NCBI RefSeq assembly: GCF_021654775.1
Contig: NZ_AP025343.1
Location: 806,001 to 870,000, forward strand
Origin: Paenibacillus azoreducens
GTDB lineage: Bacteria; Bacillota; Bacilli; Paenibacillales; Paenibacillaceae
Direction: 5' to 3'
DNA: 64,000 bases
The notes under the pieces were generated by a model that ran no database searches, was not told the DNA's origin, and was given only the letters and a program-made list of their open reading frames with translations. Positions 44,336 through 52,261 of the stretch are shown here, in pieces. Position 1 is the first letter of the stretch. Every line of letters starts with the position of its first letter. Both the position numbers and the translations under genes were made by a program.

Positions 44336-44363
44336 GCCCCGTTTGCTACTAACGGGGCTTTTT
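44336..44363 (+). terminator. Rho-independent terminator of the type VII locus
   Basis: GCCCCGTT (44336-44343) and AACGGGGC (44351-44358) form an 8-bp stem with a 7-base loop and five T. Confidence 0.92.
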
Positions 44364-44845
44364 CTGTCGGGCGGCTACCCAGTGCCGAATGAACCCACCA
44401 TTCAACGAATAACACATATAACCCATGTAATACCCGTATGAAGATTTCACCATTTCTATTTGTACGCACATCAATGCTTTAATTTTATAACCTAATAATG
44501 CTGTTGCGTTGCAATGAATAGGTCGATTTTGGTCAGTTACCACCATGATTGACCTGTTTTTTGTTATGTTTGATTTCTTGCAGGTTTTTCAAAAATCATC
44601 GCAACTGTAGAATATCCTACAGCGATAGGTAATATATCGCATCTTCTAGGATGGATAGCACGATAATTAATAGTAGGAGAGATTGATACAACATTCTTTA
44701 TTTTGTCTGCAACAGAATGGCATGTTATGGCGATTGTTACTGTGAAGAAAATAACTGGATATAGAACAGGCAGGGAACGTATAAGGCTAGCCACCTGCCC
44801 TCTAATTAAGCCCGAAATCCATGAAAAATTCGGGAGGGATGGCAT
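44364..44845. other. Gene-free, low-GC stretch downstream of the toxin locus
   Basis: No convincing gene. A weak hairpin followed by six T occurs near 44520-44563 (AGGTC/GACCT), which may be the terminator of a lost immunity cassette. A 125-codon minus-strand frame at 44564-44941 has no ribosome binding site and is not accepted. Confidence 0.5.
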
Positions 44846-45019
44846 ATGAAAGGGGAAACGGTATCCATAGACCATATGGTCATTGACTTTATAGACGTGT
44901 ACTGGGACTTCTTCAATGAGTTCCATAAACGAATCTGTCATTTCTACGGGGTCGAGATGACGGTTGGCAGGAAGGCTTCAGGCCGTGATCGACGGGGAAG
45001 ACAAACAGATTTCCTATAA
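44846..45019 (+). pseudogene. Short ORF fused to an RHS gene fragment
   Basis: ATG 44846 follows GGGAGGG and opens a 57-codon frame. Its last third, from about 44968, is the sequence GGCAGGAAGGCTTCAGGCCG that occurs inside the RHS toxin gene at 41897-41930, then joined to a second RHS segment similar to 42149-42167, read here in another frame. It is probably the scar of a lost RHS tip/immunity cassette, not a working gene. Confidence 0.5.
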
Positions 45020-45192
45020 TAAAATTTCAAAGGCTTATTCCAACTTGCATTTAGGGGAGGAATAAGCTTTTTCCGTATCTCAACATTCAGAAGATTGAAA
45101 ATTCAACTGATGTGCATTAGCAAATCGCAAGCAAAATAATACCTCTTCGGCCGAAAAAAATCCGTCAGCAGGTGGAAGACAATTCTAATTGT

Positions 45193-45209
45193 GAATGATA
45201 ATCAATATC
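45193..45209. promoter_or_regulatory. Fur-type box before the ferredoxin-NADP reductase gene
   Basis: GAATGATAATCAATATC matches the Fur consensus (GATAATGATAATCATTATC) closely and lies 37 bases before the start codon, so the gene is probably repressed by iron. Confidence 0.75.
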
Positions 45210-45245
45210 AAATAGGCTGTGTAGTTAGGATTAGGAGGAATCAAG

Positions 45246-46271
45246 ATGCAGAAAGAAATGAATCCGTGTTATGATGTGACGATTATCGGCGGGGGGCCGA
45301 CAGGACTTTTTGCCGCTTTTTATGCAGGAATGCGGGATATGAAGACAAAGGTGATCGAGGCCGCGCCGTATCTCGGAGGAAAGCTGCCTTACTATCGCGA
45401 GAAATTTTTGTATGACATCGGCGGTATCGAGGCTATCACGGCAGAGGATCTCACGAAAGAGCTGGAAGCGCAGGCCCGTACATTCGATCCGACCATCGTG
45501 TTATCCCAGCTTATTGAGACCATGGAACGTCTTGATGACGGTACCTTCCGTTTAACGAGCCAAACCGGGGAAGTGCATCTGACGCACACCGTATTGGTGG
45601 CTGCCGGAGGAGGGACGCTGGTAGCGGAGAAGTTGGACTTGCCCAATGCCCGGCAATATGAAGGACGTCATCTGCATTATAAAGCTGAGAGCCTGGAGCA
45701 ATTCCGCAATAAAAGAGTATTGATCTCCGGTGGAGGGGATTCGGCAGTCGATTGGGCCATCGCGCTGGCATCCATCGCCGAATCCGTTACCATCGTGCAT
45801 CGCAGAGACGAGTTTCGTGCCCATGAAGGCAATGTGGCCCAGATGAGGAATACTTCGGTGCATATCATGACTTCTTCGCTGTTATGCGGGATTCACGGAG
45901 ATCAAGAACGCATCTATGAAGTAACGATTGAACATTTCGATTCGGGTGAAATCTCGGTGCTTGAGATCGATGAGATTCTTGTCTGCCACGGCGTTAAACC
46001 GGATTTAGGGGAAATCAAACACTGGGGTCTGAAAATTGAACGGGGGCGCGTTATTGTTGACGCGTGGATGCAGACATCCATTCCGGGAATTTTCGCTGCC
46101 GGAGATGTCGCAGAATACCCGGGCAAGCTGCCGGGGCTTATCGCGGGAGGGTTCATGGAAGGCCCTGCAGCCATCAACCGTGCAAAAGCGTATTTGGAGC
46201 CCTATGAGGATATAAAGCCGATCTGGTCGACGGGTCATCCCAAGCTGATGGCCATTCACGGCGAGTCGTAA
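45246..46271 (+). CDS. Ferredoxin/flavodoxin-NADP reductase, YumC type
   Basis: A 341-residue flavoprotein of the thioredoxin-reductase-like FNR group. FAD motif IIGGGPTGLFAAFYAG at the N-terminus, NADPH motif ISGGGDSAVDWA near residue 160, and closing motif GIFAAGDVAEYPG near 280. There is no CxxC between the two, which rules out a true thioredoxin reductase and fits the YumC FNR. The length matches the family. ATG 45246 follows TAGGAGGA. The Fur box suggests use in iron release or reductive metabolism when iron is scarce. A terminator follows. Confidence 0.9.
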   Translation: MQKEMNPCYDVTIIGGGPTGLFAAFYAGMRDMKTKVIEAAPYLGGKLPYYREKFLYDIGGIEAITAEDLTKELEAQARTFDPTIVLSQLIETMERLDDGTFRLTSQTGEVHLTHTVLVAAGGGTLVAEKLDLPNARQYEGRHLHYKAESLEQFRNKRVLISGGGDSAVDWAIALASIAESVTIVHRRDEFRAHEGNVAQMRNTSVHIMTSSLLCGIHGDQERIYEVTIEHFDSGEISVLEIDEILVCHGVKPDLGEIKHWGLKIERGRVIVDAWMQTSIPGIFAAGDVAEYPGKLPGLIAGGFMEGPAAINRAKAYLEPYEDIKPIWSTGHPKLMAIHGES

Positions 46272-46358
46272 TGAAGCAGCGGATCATAAACGAATATTTA
46301 GCTGGCAGATGACTGTTAGTCAGTCGGCAGCCAGTATAACACATAGATATGAATAAAG

Positions 46359-46397
46359 AGCGGCGGCTGCAGGAAAATCCTGTAGAAGCCGCTTTTC
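46359..46397 (+). terminator. Rho-independent terminator of the FNR gene
   Basis: AGCGGC (46359-46364) with CTGCAGG pairs with CCTGTAG and GCCGCT (46388-46393), followed by TTTTC. Confidence 0.8.
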
Positions 46398-46439
46398 TGT
46401 TCACAGCAATGAGCATATGGGAAGATGCGTAATATGATC

Positions 46440-46761
46440 TATATAAGTTGAACTAAAGAAAAGGTTAAGGAATAGGCAAGAGGGTTCAGTATTCTAAAGA
46501 AGGATCATTTTAGAATATTGAACCTAGGGGAAAGATTTACGGAGAAGCTGAAAGCTTTTTGAAAAAAAGCTGCTTCGGAAGCCTATGCTGCGTTCGCCTA
46601 AAAGCTTTCCGTAGGAAAGCTAGCATCGTAAGCATATGCTTTGTGAGCGGATTTCGACCATGAATGAGATAAAATCATAGAAATCTGGGAGCAACAGCGA
46701 TCGAAAGAACATTCCACCCGGCTGCCTTCATCCGTACCAATTCATTGGTTCAACTTATATA
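46440..46761. repeat. 322-bp MITE-like element with perfect 14-bp inverted ends
   Basis: TATATAAGTTGAAC (46440-46453) is perfectly inverted as GTTCAACTTATATA (46748-46761). Inside is a large palindrome, GTTCAGTATTCTAAA to TTTAGAATATTGAAC (about 46486-46527), and several AAAGCTT-type hairpins. No coding capacity. The layout is that of a miniature inverted-repeat element or a structured intergenic repeat. No target duplication is obvious. Confidence 0.65.
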
Positions 46762-46816
46762 GCTGGGAAAATTTATTTCGTTATTACCCTCCTTTTTGAG
46801 CAGATATGGCATCCAG

Positions 46817-46832
46817 TTGATAATGATTCTCA
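46817..46832. promoter_or_regulatory. Fur-type box before the AraC regulator gene
   Basis: TTGATAATGATTCTCA matches the core of the Fur consensus and lies about 75 bases before the AraC start, which fits an iron-controlled siderophore regulator. Confidence 0.65.
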
Positions 46833-46907
46833 CTGGTGTTACGATGGAATCGACAGACAAAGAGCATAACGCGCCAGTGGGTTTATGGATCAAGGAGGAG
46901 CCATTTA

Positions 46908-47858
46908 ATGGAACAAAAAATTCGATCGCAGCATATCCACGGGTATTTTGACGGGCTCTCCGCTTATCTGAATAAAAATGATACACAGCCGGGGGAGGAG
47001 CGGCTTGTGCTTTCGCCATTTCTGGGAACAGGCGTCATTTCCCGCCTGAAAATCAGGCAGGGCATTGAGGTTATCGTATCCGACATGACTTTGGAGGAAG
47101 ACTGGGATCAGGTTATTCACGAGGACCGGGTATTTGAGATTAATTATTGTTTCAGCGGCCGCACGGACTGCTTGTTCAAGGGAAACCGTTTTTCCACCGG
47201 CATTCATTCCGGTAATGTGTATTCGGTGGAAGATAGCGAAATCCGGTTGTTCAGGAGATCCAAAGAGAGATATCGGGGGCTTGAGATCCGGATGACACCG
47301 GAACAGGTATTGCGCTACTTTAAAGGTGATGAGGCATGCGTGAAGGGGTGGCTTAAAGACCAGGCGGGACGGATCAGCCCGTTGATGAACTCCCTGCCCT
47401 TGCAGCGGGCCATGCATGAAATGCTCTGTTCCCCGTACCATGGATCGTTGAAAAAGCTTCACATGGAAAGCAAAATTATGGAGATCATATTACTGGTATT
47501 GGAAAAATATACGATGGGGAAGGATCAGTTCCCTGGTTCTTGGATGAAAAAGCAGGATATTGAGAAACTTTATGCTGCCAGACAAATTATCGCAGGGCGG
47601 CTGGAAAATCCGCTATCGCTGAAAGAACTGGCAAGGGCTGCCGAATTAAACGAATTCAAGCTGAAGAAGGGCTTCAAGGAGCTGTTTGGCATGACAGTGT
47701 TCGCATACGTCCGGGATCAACGTCTGGAGAAAGGAGCCTATTTGATGCAGGCTGAACAGATGAATGTGGGCGAGGCCGCGGCGGCCGTCGGATACAGTAA
47801 TCCAAGCAATTTTTCCGCCGCCTTTCATAAGAAAAACGTCTATCGACGTACTTTCTAG
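46908..47858 (+). CDS. AraC-family (PchR-like) iron-responsive regulator, 3' end replaced by a repeat
   Basis: A 316-residue protein from ATG 46908 (AAGGAGG before it; an upstream in-frame ATG is in the promoter). The C-terminal AraC domain has two helix-turn-helices: LSLKELARAAELNEFKLKKG and VGEAAAAVGYSNPSNFSAAF. The sequence KELFGMTVFAYVRDQRLEKG is typical of the PchR/siderophore group. After SAAFHKK the frame enters a 69-bp dispersed repeat (47828-47896), which supplies the last codons NVYRRTF and the stop, so about 10-15 native residues (normally KFGVNP...) are missing. DNA binding may still work. Confidence 0.85.
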   Translation: MEQKIRSQHIHGYFDGLSAYLNKNDTQPGEERLVLSPFLGTGVISRLKIRQGIEVIVSDMTLEEDWDQVIHEDRVFEINYCFSGRTDCLFKGNRFSTGIHSGNVYSVEDSEIRLFRRSKERYRGLEIRMTPEQVLRYFKGDEACVKGWLKDQAGRISPLMNSLPLQRAMHEMLCSPYHGSLKKLHMESKIMEIILLVLEKYTMGKDQFPGSWMKKQDIEKLYAARQIIAGRLENPLSLKELARAAELNEFKLKKGFKELFGMTVFAYVRDQRLEKGAYLMQAEQMNVGEAAAAVGYSNPSNFSAAFHKKNVYRRTF

Positions 47859-47896
47859 GAAGACAGACCGCATTTAGCGGATGTTTTTCTTGCGAT
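47828..47896 (-). repeat. 69-bp dispersed repeat, copy 1 (minus orientation)
   Basis: Its reverse complement matches the copies at 50370-50438 and 63511-63577 over the full length, with the core GCGGTCTGTCTTCCTAGA and GTACGTCGATAGACG. The ends AAGAAAAA and TTTTTCTT are complementary, so the unit can fold. This copy ends the AraC gene. Confidence 0.82.
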
Positions 47897-48055
47897 TATA
47901 GGATTTCTTAAGCTCCGCTTAAAATTTATAAATTCTATAATCTTAAAAAATACGGCTGCAAGCCAATTCAATATGTGAAGTCAAAGAAGCCGTAAAATTG
48001 GTTTTCCAGGTTTGATACCTTATTAGGGAAATACCCAAATCAAGAATAATTTTAT

Positions 48056-48083
48056 TGACAATAAATTAGTTAGTTGCCATACT
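48056..48083 (+). promoter_or_regulatory. marR promoter with overlapping operator-like sequence
   Basis: TTGACA (48056-48061) and CATACT (48078-48083) are 16 bases apart. TAGTTAGTTGCCATACT (48067-48083) covers the -10 and recurs with one mismatch at 48695-48711, so it is probably the binding site of the MarR protein itself. Confidence 0.6.
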
Positions 48084-48089
48084 ACATGT

Positions 48090-48620
48090 ATGAGAAATGG
48101 AAAAAAGACGATGCCAACCCATGCCACTACGCCTACGATTCAACAAATTGAACGGCAAATTCAAAGTTATCACATGGATGTCGATGCACAGGCGGTGCTT
48201 GTCGCAGCCCGATTGGTTGCGGCCGGAGGGCAAATTAGCCAGGCTGCCGAGATTCATTTTTCCAGGTTCGGATTATCTACGGGGCGCTACCGCTTATTGG
48301 CGGATCTCGAAGATCATGAAGGGGAGTTATTGCCTTCGCAGCTGGCCGAGCATCTAGGGGTGACGCGTGCTACCGTGACGGGACTTATCGATAATCTGGA
48401 GCGGGATGGGCTTGTGTCCAGGCGGATGAGCGCTGAAGACGGACGCCAAAGATCGGTCGTTTTGACTGAATCGGGAACAACAAAACTGCGTGAGATGGCA
48501 AATGAGCATTACGAACGTTTGGAAGCGATGGTTCGTTTGCTTAGCATCGAGGAGCGCAGTGTGTTTCTGGATCTTCTTGATCGTGTAACGCAAGGAATTT
48601 CGGCTTTGACGGATGATTAA
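48090..48620 (+). CDS. MarR-family transcriptional regulator
   Basis: A 176-residue winged-helix protein. The recognition region SQLAEHLGVTRATVTGLIDNLERDGLVSRR and the wing SAEDGRQRSVVLTESG are characteristic. The start is ATG 48090, although weak ribosome binding signal is seen; ATG 48111 inside is possible. The gene is probably autoregulated through the TAGTTAGTTGCC sequence over its promoter. The gene it controlled downstream was presumably separated by the IS110 element. Confidence 0.88.
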   Translation: MRNGKKTMPTHATTPTIQQIERQIQSYHMDVDAQAVLVAARLVAAGGQISQAAEIHFSRFGLSTGRYRLLADLEDHEGELLPSQLAEHLGVTRATVTGLIDNLERDGLVSRRMSAEDGRQRSVVLTESGTTKLREMANEHYERLEAMVRLLSIEERSVFLDLLDRVTQGISALTDD

Positions 48621-48660
48621 TTCAGTTCACAAAAAGAATCCTTAGGCAAAGGAGGAGAGC

Positions 48661-48685
48661 GGGCTAGTTCAACTAGCCCATTTTA
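48661..48685 (+). terminator. Rho-independent terminator of marR
   Basis: GGGCTAGTT (48661-48669) and AACTAGCCC (48671-48679) form a 9-bp stem followed by ATTTTAA. Confidence 0.75.
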
Positions 48686-48694
48686 ATCCGTGAA

Positions 48695-48711
48695 TAGTTA
48701 GTTGCCTTACT
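48695..48711 (+). promoter_or_regulatory. Second MarR-type operator copy, cut off by the IS element
   Basis: TAGTTAGTTGCCTTACT matches the sequence at 48067-48083 in 16 of 17 bases. Such a second site normally lies before the efflux or target gene, but here the IS110 element begins right after it. Confidence 0.55.
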
Positions 48712-48714
48712 TTC

Positions 48715-49010
48715 GCCGGCAGCCGCGTACGATGGATGCTTTGCTGCAGGAGAATATCGGATTTTTTAAGATATAAGACTTCCATGCCGCTTCGCGGCAC
48801 CACTGATGGATGAAAATTTTGTCCATACTGCTACTATGGCTGGCGAAGGTAGGTCGTACTTTCTTGGTGTCTCGAACCCGTATATAAGACGGACCACAAC
48901 GACCCGGTGCATCGCAGATTGTTGCTCCTTCGGGAAGCACGCAGGGCAGAATAACCCTTTTTGGTAGTTGCACCAGCCTTAAAATCACCCAGTCGTAAGG
49001 AGAAGTACGT
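48715..49010 (+). ncRNA. Candidate bridge RNA region of the IS110 element
   Basis: About 290 bases precede the transposase without coding capacity, with hairpins such as GCCGCTTCGCGGC (near 48788) and CTTCGGGAAG (near 48930). In the IS110 subgroup the left end encodes the bridge RNA that pairs with donor and target DNA. Its presence here is inferred from position and structure only. Confidence 0.4.
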
Positions 49011-50231
49011 ATGGAAGTGTTAATCGAACGTTGCTGCGGTCTGGATGTTCACAAGAAGAGCATCACCGCCTGCATTATCACCCCTCAAGGAAAGGAGATT
49101 CGAACATTTGCTACAATGACCCGAAACCTGATTGAATTGGTAGACTGGGTCAAACAACACCGTTGCACCCATGTCGCGATGGAAAGCACCGGAGACTACT
49201 GGAAACCGATATATAACCTGTTGGAATTGGAAGAACTCAAGCCCATGGTCGTGAATGCGCAACATATTAAATCTGTCCCTGGACGTAAAACGGATGTCAA
49301 GGATGCTGAATGGATTGCCAAGCTGCTGCGGCATGGTTTGGTGCAAGGAAGCTATATTCCGGACCGAGATCAAAGGGAACTGCGAGAGGTGATTCGTTAC
49401 CGGCGAAGCATTATTGAAGAACGAACGCGTGAAGCGAATCGGCTTCAAAAGGTGCTCGAAGGCGGCAACATCAAGCTATCCTCAGTCGCTTCCAACGTAC
49501 TCGGGGTTTCCGGACGAAACATGTTGGAAGCCATAATTAACGGTGAAACCGATGTTTCTGTCTTGGCCGATTTCGCCCAAAAGAAACTAAAGCTGAAGAA
49601 AGAACAGTTGAAACTGGCGCTGGAAGGGCGACTTGGCCCTCATCAACTGCTCATGATCGAGAAGCAGCTCGCCCATATCGATTATCTGAACGAATTGATC
49701 ACCGAATTGGATACAGAAATCGATAAACGTATGGACCCTTTTGCTGAGGACCTGAAGTTATTGGATTCGATCCCCGGTGTCGGTAAACGAACTGCCGAAC
49801 AAATCTTGGCAGAGATCGGTACGGACATGTCGCGGTTTCCAACCCCTGGCCATTTATGTTCCTGGGCAGGGATGACTCCAGGTCACGATGAAAGCGCGGG
49901 GAAGAAAAGGTCAGCCAAAACACGAAAAGGAAACAAAAAACTGCGAAGTGCCCTAACTGAGGCGGCGCGGGCGGTGACACGTAAAAAAAATTCGTACCTG
50001 GCAGCCCAGTATCATCGTATTGCTGCACGACGCGGAAAAAATAGAGCCGCAGTCGCCGTAGGACATACCATTCTAACGATCGTACATATCTTGTTAACGC
50101 GAAAACAAGAATATGTGGAGCTTGGCTTTGATTACTTTGATAAGCGAAAGCGTGACATCTTGATTAACAACTCGATTAAGAGACTAGAGTCCCTTGGACT
50201 TACAGTCAGCATTCAAGAACAAACGGCTTAA
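49011..50231 (+). CDS. IS110-family transposase
   Basis: A 406-residue DEDD recombinase. The N-terminal RuvC-like domain opens CCGLDVHKKSITACI with the first Asp and continues VAMESTGDYWKPIY (Glu) and GRKTDVKDAEWIAKLL (Asp pair). The C-terminal domain has SIPGVGKRTAEQILAEIG and FPTPGHLCSWAGMTPG with the conserved serine region of transposase_20. Length is normal and the frame intact, so the element may be active. AAGGAG precedes ATG 49011. Confidence 0.95.
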   Translation: MEVLIERCCGLDVHKKSITACIITPQGKEIRTFATMTRNLIELVDWVKQHRCTHVAMESTGDYWKPIYNLLELEELKPMVVNAQHIKSVPGRKTDVKDAEWIAKLLRHGLVQGSYIPDRDQRELREVIRYRRSIIEERTREANRLQKVLEGGNIKLSSVASNVLGVSGRNMLEAIINGETDVSVLADFAQKKLKLKKEQLKLALEGRLGPHQLLMIEKQLAHIDYLNELITELDTEIDKRMDPFAEDLKLLDSIPGVGKRTAEQILAEIGTDMSRFPTPGHLCSWAGMTPGHDESAGKKRSAKTRKGNKKLRSALTEAARAVTRKKNSYLAAQYHRIAARRGKNRAAVAVGHTILTIVHILLTRKQEYVELGFDYFDKRKRDILINNSIKRLESLGLTVSIQEQTA

Positions 50232-50369
50232 GCGGTTCAAACCCATTTTTTAAAAAAGCAAGTTACTGGGGTTAGTTTCGTATTGCCAAAAACGGCTTTT
50301 CTAACGATACTACGAGCTGATAATTTTCAGGGCAGAAAGTATAAACTTCGGAGATCTCGCATCCTTAAT

Positions 50370-50438
50370 ATCGCAAGAAAAATTACCGCTAAACGCGGTC
50401 TGTCTTCTATGAGAGTACGTCGATAGACGTTTTTCTTA
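50370..50438 (+). repeat. 69-bp dispersed repeat, copy 2
   Basis: ATCGCAAGAAAAATTACCGC at the start and GTCGATAGACGTTTTTCTTA at the end match copies 1 and 3. Together with the inverted copy at 47828-47896 it brackets the marR gene and the IS110 element. Confidence 0.82.
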
Positions 50439-50451
50439 AGAAATAATCTTC

Positions 50452-50483
50452 AAAAAAGCTACGGCATCGGGCCGTAGCTTTTT
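50452..50483. terminator. Bidirectional rho-independent terminator
   Basis: GCTACGGC (50458-50465) and GCCGTAGC (50471-50478) with flanking AAAAAA and TTTTT; it can end transcription from both sides, including the convergent mntH. Confidence 0.88.
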
Positions 50484-50554
50484 ATCCATAGGAGGGGAAT
50501 ACTAGGTATCATGGCACTATTCTAAAAAATCTGCTTTCATTCTTACTTATGTGT

Positions 50555-51934
50555 TTAAGCTAACCCGGTAAATGTACCGTAGATCAGGAAGACGTTCAGC
50601 AGCGACAAAACAATGGCGATGATCCATGATAAATATTTGACCCAAGCCGGGTTGGCGAATTCGCCCATCCGTTTTTTGTCGCTTGTAAAAATGGTTAACG
50701 GAATGATGGCAAACGGCAATTGCACGCTCAGGAATACTTGCGTATAAAGCAGCAGCTGTTCGACCGCATTTTCACGTCCGCCGTAAATGATCACGCAGAT
50801 AATAACGGGAATGACGGCGAGGAGCCGTGTAATGATTCTGCGCACCCATCCAGGCATTTTCATCCGGATAAAGCCTTCCATGACGATTTGGCCGGACAAA
50901 GTTCCTGTAATGGTAGAGTTCTGGCCCGAAGCCAGCAGGGCGACGGCAAACAATGTGCTTAACACCGGGCTTGCGATGGCCCCGACGATGGCATTGTCGG
51001 CAAGCGCGTTATACAAATCCGTGAACCGTCCGAGATCGCTGGTTGTACCGAAGAACATGGCGGCCCCGAGCACAAGCAGCAAGCAGTTGATGACGAATGC
51101 GACGCTAAGCTGAATGTTGGAGTCAATGGTTGCAAAACGGACAGCTTCCTTTTTGCCTTCATAGCTGCGCTCGTACTGGCGTGTTTGAACGATGGATGAG
51201 TGCAGATACAAGTTATGAGGCATAACGGTCGCACCTACGATCCCGAGAGCGATCAGCAGCATGCCGTTATTGGTTGCGATTTCCGGGCTTGGAATAAATC
51301 CTTTAAGCATCGGCCCGATACTTGGAGTAGATAAGATCACTTCGTACAAAAACACGATAAAGATGGTTGCGATCAAGGTGGCGACAATGGCTTCGATTTT
51401 CCGGAATCCGACTTTAGCCAGCAATAATAACAGAAGTACGTCTAAAGTCGTAATCAATACGCCGACAAGGAGCGGGATTTTAAATAAAAGCTGCAGCGCA
51501 ACCGCGCCCCCGATAACTTCGGCGATATCGGTCGCCATGATGGCGAGTTCGGTCAGAATCCATAAAACAATGGCAACGGGTTTGCTGGTGGCTTGGCGTG
51601 TCGCCTGGGCCAAGTCCATGCCGGTTACGATCCCCAGCTTGGCGCACATGCTTTGAAGCAGCATGGCGATTAAACTCGAAAGAAGAATGACGCTAAGCAG
51701 GGTATACCCGAATTGCGCCCCGCCCTGAATGGATGTGACCCAGTTCCCCGGATCCATATAACCGACGGCGACCAAAGCGCCTGGACCGCTGTATGCGGCT
51801 AGTTTTTTCCAGAATCCTGCGTTTTTGGGCAGCGACACTGTGTTATTGATCTCCTCAAGACTCAAACCGTTCGCATGGGAGAACACTTGTTGTTTATGCT
51901 GAGATGTCTCTTTGATAGTTGTTAAATTCCCCAT
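50555..51934 (-). CDS. mntH: Manganese transporter MntH (Nramp family)
   Basis: A 459-residue membrane protein with about 11 helices. The first helix has the metal-binding motif [15 protein letters not shown], the sixth [10 protein letters not shown], and the substrate helix motif [13 protein letters not shown] is kept. ATG 51932-51934 is preferred, with AAGGGAT before it; TTG 51949 is an alternative. Proton-driven Mn(II) uptake in the cytoplasmic membrane. The promoter carries an MntR-like operator between -35 and -10, which fits repression by manganese. Confidence 0.95.
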   Translation of the reverse strand: MGNLTTIKETSQHKQQVFSHANGLSLEEINNTVSLPKNAGFWKKLAAYSGPGALVAVGYMDPGNWVTSIQGGAQFGYTLLSVILLSSLIAMLLQSMCAKLGIVTGMDLAQATRQATSKPVAIVLWILTELAIMATDIAEVIGGAVALQLLFKIPLLVGVLITTLDVLLLLLLAKVGFRKIEAIVATLIATIFIVFLYEVILSTPSIGPMLKGFIPSPEIATNNGMLLIALGIVGATVMPHNLYLHSSIVQTRQYERSYEGKKEAVRFATIDSNIQLSVAFVINCLLLVLGAAMFFGTTSDLGRFTDLYNALADNAIVGAIASPVLSTLFAVALLASGQNSTITGTLSGQIVMEGFIRMKMPGWVRRIITRLLAVIPVIICVIIYGGRENAVEQLLLYTQVFLSVQLPFAIIPLTIFTSDKKRMGEFANPAWVKYLSWIIAIVLSLLNVFLIYGTFTGLA

Positions 51935-51979
51935 AATAGATCCCTTCAATCAATTGTAGATTAATTACCTGTTGATCAT

Positions 51980-52008
51980 ATTTTGCATCAAGGAAACATT
52001 CTTGTCAA
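51980..52008 (-). promoter_or_regulatory. mntH promoter with MntR-type operator
   Basis: On the minus strand TTGACA (52003-52008) and CAAAAT (51980-51985) are 17 bases apart. Between them the plus strand reads TTTGCATCAAGGAAAC (51982-51997), close to the B. subtilis MntR box. Next to it GTAAATGTATTTAC (52011-52024) is a perfect palindrome that may bind another regulator. Confidence 0.75.
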
Positions 52009-52070
52009 TGGTAAATGTATTTACTCGCGCACAAATTAATTGTCCGAGTACAAGTTTCAGAAAGGAAACA

Positions 52071-52217
52071 ATGCCGAATCGGGATATAGTATGCAAAGAA
52101 GAGGGCGAGTGCCTATTGAAGGACGGTATGATTGGCGTGATCGCGCAAAAAAAAATGCGGGAACGGGTCCGCATTACGCCTGCTACCACTGATGTGCCGT
52201 TCTCGGAAAAGCGGTAG
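52071..52217 (+). CDS. Possible small protein of 48 residues
   Basis: ATG 52071 follows AAAGGAAA and opens a 48-codon hydrophilic frame (MPNRDIVCKEEGECLLKDG at the start). It diverges from mntH. No family recognised. The good ribosome binding site is the only support. Confidence 0.35.
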   Translation: MPNRDIVCKEEGECLLKDGMIGVIAQKKMRERVRITPATTDVPFSEKR

Positions 52218-52261
52218 GATATGGCGTGAGAACTCCATATTGAAGCAAAGGAGCTGTGGTT

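Larger units (their letters stand above)
48712..50275 (+). mobile_element. IS110-family insertion sequence (ends approximate)
   Basis: The element holds one DEDD transposase gene with a 290-base non-coding left part and a short right part. IS110 elements lack inverted ends and target duplications, so the boundaries are estimates from where the marR flank and the sequence behind the transposase change. Confidence 0.75.

Noticed and set aside
44564..44941. A 125-codon minus-strand frame downstream of the RHS toxin
   Set aside because: No ribosome binding site before its ATG, and its 5' part is antisense to the short plus-strand frame at 44846 that has a good one.
45246..46271. Thioredoxin reductase
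   Set aside because: No CxxC between the FAD and NADPH motifs; the YumC-type ferredoxin-NADP reductase fits better.
48731..48775. A 15-codon frame ATGGATGCTTTGCTGCAGG at the left end of the IS110 element
   Set aside because: No ribosome binding site and too short; probably part of the non-coding left end of the element.
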